From: Microbacterium testaceum | GTDB lineage: Bacteria; Actinomycetota; Actinomycetes; Actinomycetales; Microbacteriaceae | DNA length: 57,500 nucleotides | NCBI RefSeq assembly: GCF_003075375.1 | Contig: NZ_QDFT01000020.1 | Span: 1-57,500, forward strand | Direction: 5' to 3' | Shown here: positions 49,544 to 57,500 of the stretch, piece by piece | Numbering within the stretch: position 1 is the first letter of the stretch | How the letters are laid out: each line of letters begins with the position of its first letter | Notes under the pieces: generated by a model | What the model was told of the DNA's origin: nothing | Databases searched by the model: none | The model's input: the letters and a program-made list of their open reading frames with translations, nothing else | Made by a program: the position numbers and the translations under genes

Positions 49544-50524
49544 ATGGCTCTCAGTAAGAAACAGGGCATCGTCCTCGGCGTGATCGCCGCGGCCCTCGTC
49601 GCCGCCGTCGGCGTCGGCGTCACCGTCGGCCTGAACCGCCCGGCCGAGGCGGTCGCCGCGCCCGAGCCCTCGGCATCCGCGTCGAACACCCCCGCCGAAT
49701 GGGTGCACACCGATGCCGTCCCCGAGGCCGTCGCGGCGCTGAAGGCCAGCGGCTTCCAGCCCATCGAACCGGGCAAGCTCACCGTCGCCGTCGGCGCGTT
49801 CGTCCCGCCGCTCAGCTATGTCCCCGAGGGAGAGACCCTGCCGTCGGGCACCGAGCCGAACATCGGCTCGCTCATCGCCGAGGGCCTCGGCCTCGAGTAC
49901 AACCCGGTCGTGGTCGCGTGGGCGGACTGGCCACTCGGCATCCAGTCCGGAAAGTACGACCTGATCACGGCCAACGTCACCGTGACCGAGGAGCGCAAGG
50001 AGCTCTACGACTTCGCCAGCTACCGCCAGGACCTGCTGGGCTTCGCGGTCAAGGCCGACAGCGACATCGACAAGATCGAATCGGCGGACGACATCACGGG
50101 CCTGAAGATCGTCGTCGGCTCGGGCACCAACCAAGAGAAGGTGCTGCTCAACTGGAACGAAGAGCTCGTCGCCGCCGGCAAGGCACCCGCCGACCTGCAG
50201 TACTACGACGACAACGCGGCCTCGACGCTCGCCCTGCTGTCCGGTCGGGTCGACGCGACCTTCGGCCCCAACGCCACGGCCGCGTGGGCGTCGCGCGACA
50301 CGGGTGAGACCAAGATCGTCGGCGTCGTCCCGGGCGGATACCCCCTGCAGGCCGACATCGCCGCCGGCACCAAGAAGGGCAACGGCCTGGTCGACCCCGT
50401 GCAGATCGTGCTGAACGAGCTGATCGCCGACGGGAAGTACGCCGAGGTCCTGAAGGCCTGGAACCTCGAGTCCGAGGGCATCTCGACCTCGCAGATCAAC
50501 CCGCCGGGACTGCCCAAGCCATGA
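49544..50524 (+). CDS. Polar amino-acid-type substrate-binding protein (family 3)
   Basis: A 326-aa binding protein anchored by an N-terminal hydrophobic helix (VLGVIAAALVAAVGVGVTVG) without a lipobox Cys. The mature part has the family 3 pattern: KLTVAVGAFVPPLSYVPEGE, GIQSGKYDLITANVTVTEER, LKIVVGSGTNQEKVLLNW, ALLSGRVDATFGPNATAAW and ADGKYAEVLKAWNLESEGI. It should present an amino-acid-like ligand to the importer encoded just upstream. The ATG at 49544 has CCAGGAGACAC upstream. A perfect 11-bp terminator hairpin follows. Confidence 0.93.
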   Translation: MALSKKQGIVLGVIAAALVAAVGVGVTVGLNRPAEAVAAPEPSASASNTPAEWVHTDAVPEAVAALKASGFQPIEPGKLTVAVGAFVPPLSYVPEGETLPSGTEPNIGSLIAEGLGLEYNPVVVAWADWPLGIQSGKYDLITANVTVTEERKELYDFASYRQDLLGFAVKADSDIDKIESADDITGLKIVVGSGTNQEKVLLNWNEELVAAGKAPADLQYYDDNAASTLALLSGRVDATFGPNATAAWASRDTGETKIVGVVPGGYPLQADIAAGTKKGNGLVDPVQIVLNELIADGKYAEVLKAWNLESEGISTSQINPPGLPKP

Positions 50525-50533
50525 CCCCCGCGC

Positions 50534-50562
50534 ACGGCCCGGTCTCTCGAGGACCGGGCCGT
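50534..50562 (+). terminator. Terminator hairpin after the amino-acid-type ABC operon
   Basis: ACGGCCCGGTC (50534-50544) pairs perfectly with GACCGGGCCGT (50552-50562) around a 7-nt loop, ten bases after the stop at 50524. Little T-run. Confidence 0.7.
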
Positions 50563-50584
50563 GTCGCGCGTCACGAAGAGAAGA

Positions 50585-51109
50585 ATGGATGCCATGACCC
50601 CCGCACCCTCGCCGACGCTCACCATCCGTTTCGTCGAACCCGTCGAGTACGCCGAAGCGGGCCGGCTCACGGCCGACGCCTACCGCCACAGCTACGACGG
50701 GCTGTCGGAGGCCTACCTGGCCTCGCTCGCCGACGTCGCCGGACGCGTGGAGCAGGGCGAGGTGTGGGTCGCGGTCGACGGCGACGAGATCGTCGGTACC
50801 GTCTGGACCCCGCGACCCGGCGAGCGCCTGTCCGAGCTGGCCGCCGAGGGCGAGCTCGACTTCCGTCAGCTCGCCGTCGCCCCGTCGGCGCGCGGGCGCG
50901 GCATCGGCGAGGTGCTGACGCGCCACGTCCTCGCGCTCGCCCGTGAGCGCGGAGCGACGCGCGTGGTGATGAACAGCGGCCCCGAGATGCTCGGCGCCCA
51001 CGCGCTGTACCTCAAGATGGGCTTCCGCCGCCTGACCGAGCGCGAGGCGCCGATCGAGGTCGAACCCGGCCGCTGGCTCGACCTGCGCGCGTTCGCGTTC
51101 GATCTCTGA
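50585..51109 (+). CDS. GNAT-family N-acetyltransferase
   Basis: A 174-aa acetyltransferase with the acetyl-CoA motif QLAVAPSARGRGIGEVLTRH and the closing HALYLKMGFRRLTERE. It should acetylate a small amine or protein N-terminus; the acceptor is unknown. The ATG at 50585 is preferred because the in-frame GTG at 50561 falls inside the terminator hairpin; ATG 50594 is also possible. It stands alone between a terminator and a 65-bp repeat element. Confidence 0.88.
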   Translation: MDAMTPAPSPTLTIRFVEPVEYAEAGRLTADAYRHSYDGLSEAYLASLADVAGRVEQGEVWVAVDGDEIVGTVWTPRPGERLSELAAEGELDFRQLAVAPSARGRGIGEVLTRHVLALARERGATRVVMNSGPEMLGAHALYLKMGFRRLTEREAPIEVEPGRWLDLRAFAFDL

Positions 51110-51147
51110 CCGGGGCGCGGGGCGGGCTCCGGGCCTCGCCTCTTCGC

Positions 51148-51212
51148 GAAACAGCATCCCGCTGACAACTCGGCGACATCCTGCGCACGATTCGTCAGCC
51201 GCGTGCAGTCTC
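51148..51212. repeat. 65-bp palindromic element, copy C
   Basis: Begins GAAACAGCATCCCGCTGACA and ends GTGCAGTCTC; same length, arms and orientation as copy A. It lies between the two acetyltransferase genes. Confidence 0.8.
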
Positions 51213-51335
51213 GCTGTGCAGGCGGGGTCGCCGCGGCGCGCGGGAAACGACGGGTGACACGGATGCCGCCCGCCCGCCGTTGCGCCTCGTGACCGTCGAG
51301 TTGCACCGCGCCCGCGACCGGCGCAGAGTGTCCCG

Positions 51336-52052
51336 GTGACCTCCCCCGCGACCCTGCCCGTCCCCCACGCCGACGCGACCGTCCTCGACAACGCCGCGTG
51401 GCATTCGCTCGCCGGTCCGCACGCCTCGTTCGCGATCGGCGGCGACCTGGTACGCCGGTATCCGGCCGACGTCGCGCCGTTCGTCGCGGTGCGCTCCTGG
51501 GACGAACCGGAGGTGTGGAACGCCCTGCGCGAGCTCGTCGGGCCGGGCGCCGAGGTCGGACTGTCGGGGTACGAGGGCGCGATCCCGGACGGATGGGAGT
51601 TCCTCGGGGGCGGCGAGGGCGTGCAGCTCGTCGAGACCGATGCCTTGCAGACCCGCCCCTTCGACGAGGCGGTCGAGCTCGGCGCCGACGATGCCGCCGA
51701 GATGATGGCGATCGTCGAGCGCAATCAGCCGGGCCCCTTCCGCCCCCGCACGTACGAGCTCGGCCGGTACATCGGCATCCGTCGCGGGGGTCGTCTCGTC
51801 GCCATGGCCGGTGAGCGCCTGCATCCGACCGGCTGGACCGAGATCAGCGCGGTGGCGGTGGATGCCGATCACCGCCGCCAGGGCCTCGCTTCACGCCTGG
51901 TGCTCGACGTGGCGTTCCACATCCAGCAGCGCGGCGATCGCGCGCTGATGCACGCCGCAGCCGGCAACGTCAACGCGATCGCCGCGTACGAGAAGCTCGG
52001 CTTCGCGCTGCGCAGGCGCAACCGCTTCGCGGCGGTGCGGACGCCGGCCTGA
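51336..52052 (+). CDS. GNAT-family protein (FR47-like)
   Basis: A 238-aa protein whose C-terminal half is a GNAT domain: MAGERLHPTGWTEISAVAVD, HRRQGLASRLVLDVAFHIQQ (acetyl-CoA loop) and AAAGNVNAIAAYEKLGFALR. The N-terminal half lacks a recognisable motif, as in FR47-type two-domain acetyltransferases. The GTG at 51336 was taken as start. Acceptor unknown. It is followed by a convergent aldolase gene. Confidence 0.87.
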   Translation: MTSPATLPVPHADATVLDNAAWHSLAGPHASFAIGGDLVRRYPADVAPFVAVRSWDEPEVWNALRELVGPGAEVGLSGYEGAIPDGWEFLGGGEGVQLVETDALQTRPFDEAVELGADDAAEMMAIVERNQPGPFRPRTYELGRYIGIRRGGRLVAMAGERLHPTGWTEISAVAVDADHRRQGLASRLVLDVAFHIQQRGDRALMHAAAGNVNAIAAYEKLGFALRRRNRFAAVRTPA

Positions 52053-52131
52053 GAACCGGACGGTCCCGCCGGGTGGGGGCACGGCGGCGCATAATCAAGA
52101 ACGCTCCGCTCGGTTCCGCGGGCCCCTCCGC

Positions 52132-53154
<1,023 letters not shown>

Positions 53155-53229
53155 CGGGATCTCCTTCGAAACGATGGTGAGGGGCGAGATATGCGGACGG
53201 CGTCGGCGCGGGACGGGGGCAGCGGCGCG

Positions 53230-54231
53230 CTATCGGCATCCGCAGGAATGACGGTGACGGAAAGTCGTAGGCACCTGGACGCGACGCGGCGGGGCGTCAT
53301 TTCCAGAGATCCGCTGGAAGAGCAGGTCGACGGCGCGCTGGCCCATCTCCTCGACGTTCTGGGCGACCGTGGTCAGCTGCGGTTCGAACAGGTCCGCCCA
53401 CTCGAAGTCGTCGTATCCGCAGAACGCCACGTCATCGGGGATGGCGAGGTGCAGCGACCGCAGACCGCGGATGGCTCCGATCGACATCGCATTATTCATG
53501 ACGACGAGGGCGGTCGGCCGCCCGTGCGGTTCCTGGAATCGACGGATGACGGCATCCTGCGCGACCTCCGCCTTGGAGGCTCCGTTGAGGACGAGGGTCT
53601 CGTCGACTTCGATCTCGAAGTCAGCCAGGGCGCGGACGTATCCCTGATATCGCTCCGAGGTCGACCCCAATCCCGCCAGACCGGTGACGACCGCGACCTG
53701 ACGGTGGCCCTTCTCCAGGAGGTGGTGGGTGAGCAGGTACGCCGAGTCGATGTTCTCGGGCGTGATCTGGTCGCAGTCGACCGGCGCGTTGCGGTCGATG
53801 AGGATCAGCGGCGTCTTGGAGGCGGTGATCTGCGGAATCGTCCGATACTCCGCACCCACCGATGGGGCCATGATGATGCCGTCGACCCGGCGGTCGAGGA
53901 ACGATTCGACGACCCTCTTCTCCATGGTGGCGTCGTCGTGCGAGTCTCCTGAGATGAGCATGTAGCCGGCCTCGGTCACCTGCTTCTCGATGGCGTGCAC
54001 GAGGGAGCCGAAGTAGGGATTGGTCAGAGCGGAGATCGACAGCCCGATCGTCTGCGTGCGGCCGGCGGCGAGAGCGCGCGCCGCCATGTTGTGGCGGTAT
54101 CCGAGTTCGGCGATCGCCGCCTCGACTTTCGCCCGCGTGGCATCGCTCACATAGCGCGTGCCGTTCAGGACGTGCGAAACCGTCGTGCCCGAGACGCCGG
54201 CACGCGCGGCGACATCGTCCATGGTTGCCAT
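53230..54231 (-). CDS. LacI-family transcriptional regulator
   Basis: A 333-aa protein. The HTH and hinge are TMDDVAARAGVSGTTVSHVL and SDATRAKVEAAIAELGYRHN; the ligand domain has TIGLSISALTNPYFGSLVHA, VDGIIMAPSVGAEYRTI, PDDVAFCGYDDFEWADLFEP and TTVAQNVEEMGQRAVDLL. Such proteins repress sugar operons until the sugar or its phosphate binds. The ATG at 54231 has GGAGTTCC upstream. It is divergent from the importer operon at 54425 and faces two overlapping palindromes at 54337-54362 that suit a LacI operator. Confidence 0.94.
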   Translation of the reverse strand: MATMDDVAARAGVSGTTVSHVLNGTRYVSDATRAKVEAAIAELGYRHNMAARALAAGRTQTIGLSISALTNPYFGSLVHAIEKQVTEAGYMLISGDSHDDATMEKRVVESFLDRRVDGIIMAPSVGAEYRTIPQITASKTPLILIDRNAPVDCDQITPENIDSAYLLTHHLLEKGHRQVAVVTGLAGLGSTSERYQGYVRALADFEIEVDETLVLNGASKAEVAQDAVIRRFQEPHGRPTALVVMNNAMSIGAIRGLRSLHLAIPDDVAFCGYDDFEWADLFEPQLTTVAQNVEEMGQRAVDLLFQRISGNDAPPRRVQVPTTFRHRHSCGCR

Positions 54232-54336
54232 CGGAACTCCATCGTCTTCGAACCCGCCCCGAGCGCCTGACACCGGGTTTGCTGCTCGGCGGGATCCGCC
54301 AACCGCACCCCCACGATAGTCGCGAAAAAAAGCTTA

Positions 54337-54373
54337 GCAAGCGCTTGCGCAAGCCCTTGCGCGGCCTTACGGT
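54337..54373 (+). promoter_or_regulatory. Promoter with two overlapping LacI-type operators
   Basis: GCAAGCGCTTGC (54337-54348) is a perfect CG-centred palindrome. GCGCAAG-CC-CTTGCGC (54347-54362) overlaps it. Candidate -35 TTGCGC (54345-54350) and -10 TACGGT (54368-54373) are 17 bp apart, so repressor binding would cover the promoter. Confidence 0.65.
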
Positions 54374-54424
54374 AGCCGGGCCGGACAAAGTTGCCCGGTT
54401 CACAGAGGCCAAGGGAGTCCCGAG

Positions 54425-55435
54425 ATGTTCAAGCGATCCAACAGGGTGGTGGCGCTGGGAGCCGCCGTCATCGTCGGTTCCATGATCTTCACCGCCTGCA
54501 GCGGCGGTTCCGGCAGCGGCGGTTCCGGTGGCGGCGACGCCATCAAGATCGGCGTCGTCACCAAAACCGATTCCAACCCGTTCTTCGTCAAGATCCGCGA
54601 GTCGGCGAAGGCCGCCGCGGAGTCCGAGGGCGCCGAGCTCATCGCGCTGGCTGGCGCCTTCGACGGCGACAACGAAGGTCAGGTCGCCGCGATCGAGAAC
54701 CTCGTCGGTCAGGGAGTCAAGGGCATCCTGATCACGCCCAACTCGTCATCCGGCATCCTGAATGCGATCAAACAGGCGCGTGACGCCGGTGTGATCGTCA
54801 TCGCGCTCGACACCGCGACCGACCCGGAGGATGCCGTCGACGCGACCTTCGCGACCGACAACAAGCAGGCCGGCGTGCTGCAGGGCCAGTGGGTGCGCGC
54901 CGCGCTCGGCGACAAGACGCCGCAGCTCGCGATGCTCGACGGTACGCCCGGCGGCACCGTCGACACCTTCCGCCACGACGGCTTCCTCGAGGGGGCGGGC
55001 ATCACCGAGGGGTCGAGCGAGATCGTCGGCCAGGCCGACACCAACGGCGACCAGACCAAGGCGCAGACCGCGATGGAGAACCTTCTGCAGCGCGCGCCCG
55101 GCATCAACGCCCTTTACACGATCAACGAGCCCGCCGCGGCCGGCGGCTACGAGGCCATCAAGTCGGCCGGACTCACCGACCAGGTGACGATCGGATCGAT
55201 CGACGGCAGCTGCACCGGTATCGAGAACGTCAAGAAGGGCATCATCGGCGCCACGGTTCTGCAGTTCCCGGCCAAGATGGCCGAGCAGGGCGTGCAGGCG
55301 GTCGTGCAGTACGCGAAGGACGGCACGAAGCCGTCCGGCTTCAACGACACCGGGTCGCAGCTCGTCACCGACAAGCCGGTCGACGGCGTGGAGTCGAAGG
55401 ACACCGCCTGGGGAGCCGAGAACTGCTGGGGCTGA
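54425..55435 (+). CDS. Frc/Rbs-type sugar-binding lipoprotein
   Basis: A 336-aa binding protein with lipobox MIFTAC (Cys about 24) and a Gly/Ser linker. The Peripla_BP_4 fold shows IKIGVVTKTDSNPFFVKIRE, GILITPNSSSGILNAIKQAR, VIVIALDTATDPEDAVDATF, AMLDGTPGGTVDTFRHDGF and INEPAAAGGYEAIKSAGL. Layout and neighbours match the fructose-type FrcB group. The ATG at 54425 has GGGAGTCCC upstream. First gene of the operon, after a promoter with LacI operators; a strong stem-loop follows it. Fructose or another ketohexose is the likeliest ligand (inference). Confidence 0.92.
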   Translation: MFKRSNRVVALGAAVIVGSMIFTACSGGSGSGGSGGGDAIKIGVVTKTDSNPFFVKIRESAKAAAESEGAELIALAGAFDGDNEGQVAAIENLVGQGVKGILITPNSSSGILNAIKQARDAGVIVIALDTATDPEDAVDATFATDNKQAGVLQGQWVRAALGDKTPQLAMLDGTPGGTVDTFRHDGFLEGAGITEGSSEIVGQADTNGDQTKAQTAMENLLQRAPGINALYTINEPAAAGGYEAIKSAGLTDQVTIGSIDGSCTGIENVKKGIIGATVLQFPAKMAEQGVQAVVQYAKDGTKPSGFNDTGSQLVTDKPVDGVESKDTAWGAENCWG

Positions 55436-55463
55436 TCAGCCACCGCTGACGAGCACACGTGCT

Positions 55464-55492
55464 GGGGGCGATCGCCTGCGCTGATCGCCCCC
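55464..55492 (+). promoter_or_regulatory. Intercistronic stem-loop after the sugar-binding protein gene
   Basis: Perfect 10-bp stem GGGGGCGATC (55464-55473) with complement 55483-55492 and a 9-nt loop, in the 103-bp gap before the permease gene. Probably tunes read-through or stabilises the upstream mRNA. Confidence 0.6.
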
Positions 55493-55538
55493 GGATCACG
55501 TTCCCCCACACAGCCACGTTCGACACGTGAAGGACACC

Positions 55539-56537
55539 ATGAATTCCACCCCGACCTCAGCGGTCATCACCCCGGGGCAGAAGTCACGCTCGATGCTCGA
55601 GCGCGTCATCCGCGAGCCCCTGCTGGGCCCCATCGGCGCCCTCCTGCTGGCGATCCTCATCTTCAGCATCATCACCCCGACGTTCCTGAACCCGAACAAC
55701 GTCTCGCTGATCCTTCAGCAGTCGGTGGTCGTCGGCATCCTCGCCGTCGGGCAGACCCTCATCATCCTGACCTCGGGCATCGACCTCTCGATCGGCTCCG
55801 TCGCAGTGCTCGGCACCCTCGTCGCGGCACAGGCCCTCGGCACCACCGGCCCGTTCGTCGCCCTCGGCGCCACCCTCCTGGTGTGCATGGCGCTCGGCGC
55901 GGTCAACGGCGGGTTGGTCACGGTGCTGCGCCTGCCCCCGTTCATCGTGACGCTCGGCACGTTCACCGCCATCCAAGCGGCGACCCGTTTGTTCGCCGGG
56001 TCGCAGACCTACCAGGTGCCGGAGGGGCCCCTGACGTTCCTCGGCACCTCGTTCCGCATCGGCACCTTCTCCACCACCTACGGCGTCGTCGCCATGCTGC
56101 TCGTCTACGCGGTGGTCTGGTACGCGCTCTCGCAGACCGCGTGGGGGAAACACGTCTACGCCGTCGGCGGGAACATGACCGCGGCGAAGCTCTCGGGCAT
56201 CAAGTCCGACCGCACGCTCTTCTCGGTCTACCTCGTGACCGGCATCATCGCGATGATCGCGGCGTGGGCGGCTCTCGGGCGCATCCCGAACGCCGATCCG
56301 AACGCCTACCAGAACGCCAATCTCGAGACCATCACCGCCGTCGTGATCGGCGGCACGAGCCTCTTCGGCGGCCGGGGCAGCGTCATCGGCACGCTCATCG
56401 GAACGCTGATCGTCGGTGTGCTGCGCAACGGTCTGACTCAGGCAGGCGTCGACAGCCTGTACCAGAACATCGCCACCGGAATCCTGGTCATCATCGCCGT
56501 CGCCGTCGACCAGTTCGCTCGTAGGAGGACCTCATGA
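55539..56537 (+). CDS. Frc-type sugar ABC transporter permease
   Basis: A 332-aa CUT2 permease with about 9-10 transmembrane helices. Landmarks are QTLIILTSGIDLSIGSVAVL, LPPFIVTLGTFTAIQAATR, HVYAVGGNMTAAKLSGIKSD and VVIGGTSLFGGRGSVIGTLI, all typical of RbsC/FrcC proteins. The ATG at 55539 has AAGGACACC directly upstream, better than the in-frame GTG at 55527. The stop overlaps the ATPase start (ATGA). Channel for the importer with the adjacent ATPase. Confidence 0.94.
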   Translation: MNSTPTSAVITPGQKSRSMLERVIREPLLGPIGALLLAILIFSIITPTFLNPNNVSLILQQSVVVGILAVGQTLIILTSGIDLSIGSVAVLGTLVAAQALGTTGPFVALGATLLVCMALGAVNGGLVTVLRLPPFIVTLGTFTAIQAATRLFAGSQTYQVPEGPLTFLGTSFRIGTFSTTYGVVAMLLVYAVVWYALSQTAWGKHVYAVGGNMTAAKLSGIKSDRTLFSVYLVTGIIAMIAAWAALGRIPNADPNAYQNANLETITAVVIGGTSLFGGRGSVIGTLIGTLIVGVLRNGLTQAGVDSLYQNIATGILVIIAVAVDQFARRRTS

Positions 56538-57343
56538 CCGGTTCCGCACAGGGCCAGACCCCCTCGCCGTACGCGCTCGAGGCGCGCGGCCTCGTCAAGC
56601 GGTACGGCAGCGTCACCGCCATCAACGGAGCGGACTTCGAGCTACGCCACGGCGAGATCCTCGCGGTCGTCGGCGACAACGGCGCCGGCAAGTCGAGCCT
56701 CATCAAAGCTCTCGCGGGCGCCATCGTCCCCGACGCGGGAGAGATCCGCATGAACGGCGAGCGCGTGGTGTTCCACAACACCCGCGACGCCCGGGCCAAG
56801 GGTATCGAGACGGTCTACCAGGACCTCGCGGTCATCCCGGCGCTCGACATCGCCTCCAATGTGTTCCTCGGCCGCGAGGTGCGACGCAAGGGCATCCGGG
56901 GCTCGCTGTTCCGTCAGCTCGACATGCCGCGGATGCGCAAGGAGTCATCGGCGCACCTGGCCGACCTGAAGATCGGCATCAAATCGGTGAACCAGGCTGT
57001 CGAGACGCTGTCCGGCGGTCAGCGGCAGGGTGTCGCGGTCGTCCGTGCCGCCGCCTTCGGGCGCGGCGTCATCATCATGGACGAGCCGACGGCCGCTCTG
57101 GGCGTGAAGGAGTCCGGACAGGTCATCGACCTCATCCGCTCCATCAAGGACCGCGGCATCCCCGTGATCCTCATCAGCCACGACATGCCCCACGTGTTCG
57201 AGATCGCGGATCGAATCCACGTCCACCGGCTCGGCCAGCGCGCGGGCGTGGTCGATCCGAAGCAGCGCAGCATGTCGGAGGTCGTCGCCCTGATGACCGG
57301 TGCCGAGCGGCCCACCGACGACGAGCGCGCGGGACGTGTCTGA
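56534..57343 (+). CDS. FrcA-type sugar ABC transporter ATPase
   Basis: A 269-aa single-domain ATPase, unlike the double-domain CUT2 ATPases such as RbsA; this length is characteristic of FrcA. Motifs: EARGLVKRYGSVTAINGADF, Walker A GDNGAGKSSLIKAL, signature LSGGQRQGVAVVRAAAFG, Walker B VIIMDEPTAALGVKES and VILISHDMPHVFEIADRIHV. FrcA proteins drive fructose and related sugar uptake. The ATG at 56534 has GGAGGACCTC upstream. It overlaps the PfkB kinase gene by 8 bp. Confidence 0.93.
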   Translation: MTGSAQGQTPSPYALEARGLVKRYGSVTAINGADFELRHGEILAVVGDNGAGKSSLIKALAGAIVPDAGEIRMNGERVVFHNTRDARAKGIETVYQDLAVIPALDIASNVFLGREVRRKGIRGSLFRQLDMPRMRKESSAHLADLKIGIKSVNQAVETLSGGQRQGVAVVRAAAFGRGVIIMDEPTAALGVKESGQVIDLIRSIKDRGIPVILISHDMPHVFEIADRIHVHRLGQRAGVVDPKQRSMSEVVALMTGAERPTDDERAGRV

Positions 57344-57500
57344 ACCGCGAGGCGTCTTCGTCGGGCTGACGACGCTGGACGTGGTCCACGTCGTGGACCG
57401 CGCTCCGGCGCCGAACGAGAAGGTCACCGCCACGGCGCAGTTCCTCGCGGCGGGGGGACCCGCGGCGAGGAACTGCGCCGTGGCGGTGACCTTCTCGTTC
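57336..57500 (+). CDS. PfkB-family sugar kinase, N-terminal part (cut by window edge)
   Basis: The visible 55 codons from GTG 57336 read VFVGLTTLDVVHVVDRAPAP, then NEKVTATAQFLAAGGPAA, the substrate-binding start of PfkB/ribokinase-family kinases (NEK...AGGPAAN). Such kinases phosphorylate the imported sugar in the cytoplasm. The gene starts inside the end of the ATPase gene. From 57413 the sequence folds into a 36-bp perfect inverted repeat reaching the last base, so codons after 'GGPAA' may be an assembly artefact. Confidence 0.7.
   Translation, partial: MSEPRGVFVGLTTLDVVHVVDRAPAPNEKVTATAQFLAAGGPAARNCAVAVTFSF
57413..57500. repeat. 36-bp perfect terminal inverted repeat within the kinase gene
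   Basis: Bases 57413-57448 are exactly complementary to 57465-57500, with a 16-bp GC-rich centre. The right arm ends at the final base of the window. A fold-back at a contig end is the likeliest explanation. Confidence 0.85.

Noticed and set aside
50561..50584. GTG 50561 as the start of the first acetyltransferase
   Set aside because: It lies inside the perfect terminator hairpin of the preceding operon.

Overview
The window is high-GC actinobacterial DNA. Genes have strong G/C third positions, many GTG starts, dense 4-bp ATGA/GTGA gene overlaps and clear purine-rich ribosome binding sites. Gene content (PurS/PurQ, ROK and LacI regulators, many sugar and amide ABC transporters, polymorphic-toxin relics) suits a Microbacteriaceae genome such as Microbacterium; this placement is inference. 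No rRNA, tRNA, CRISPR array or transposase was found.

Layout. 1-1720: end of a maltose-type sugar ABC operon (minus) with three LacI-type operators. 1984-5959: purS-purQ and two tandem LuxR-type regulators. 5993-9748: a GntR/UTRA regulator, its operators, and a ureidoglycolate lyase-like / flavin monooxygenase-like / 2-hydroxyacid dehydrogenase operon. 9769-10608: a lytic transglycosylase. 10900-15050: a lower-GC accessory island with small genes bounded by a 24-bp palindrome, an XRE regulator coupled to a frameshifted membrane peptide, an N-truncated RHS protein with its putative immunity gene, and a broken toxin tip next to an Imm26 gene. 15059-20365: ROK regulator and a chvE-mmsA-mmsB monosaccharide importer. 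20593-20838: a 91-bp tandem repeat. 20892-26133: tctCBA tricarboxylate importer with a divergent CitA/CitB-type two-component system. 26194-30668: MobA-like and XdhC maturation factors, an 8-oxoguanine deaminase-like protein lacking usual metal ligands, an XRE-cupin regulator and a phthalate dioxygenase reductase-type flavoprotein. 31125-37655: cytosine deaminase-like hydrolase, NMT1-type ABC importer, FAD-linked oxidase and creatininase-family amidase. 37753-44898: MFS transporter, hydrolases, amidohydrolase, SDR and a small secreted-protein locus. 44940-45607: a secreted-toxin relic with an Imm1-like gene. 45820-50524: AhpD-like protein, M20 amidase and a polar amino-acid-type ABC importer. 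50585-52052: two GNAT proteins. 52132-57500: class II aldolase, LacI regulator and a divergent Frc-type (fructose-family) ABC operon running into a PfkB kinase cut by the window edge.

How it fits together. Much of 5993-50524 reads as a catabolic region for small nitrogenous compounds: two ABC importers and an MFS carrier surround deaminases, amidases, a ureidoglycolate lyase-like enzyme and redox enzymes. The GntR-type palindrome in front of the 6856 operon recurs at 30944-30954 in front of the 31125 operon, tying the two blocks into one likely regulon. The substrate cannot be named from sequence. Several short palindromic repeat families (24, 65, 70 and 91 bp) sit in the intergenic spaces, and stem-loops separate binding-protein genes from transporter genes in four ABC operons.
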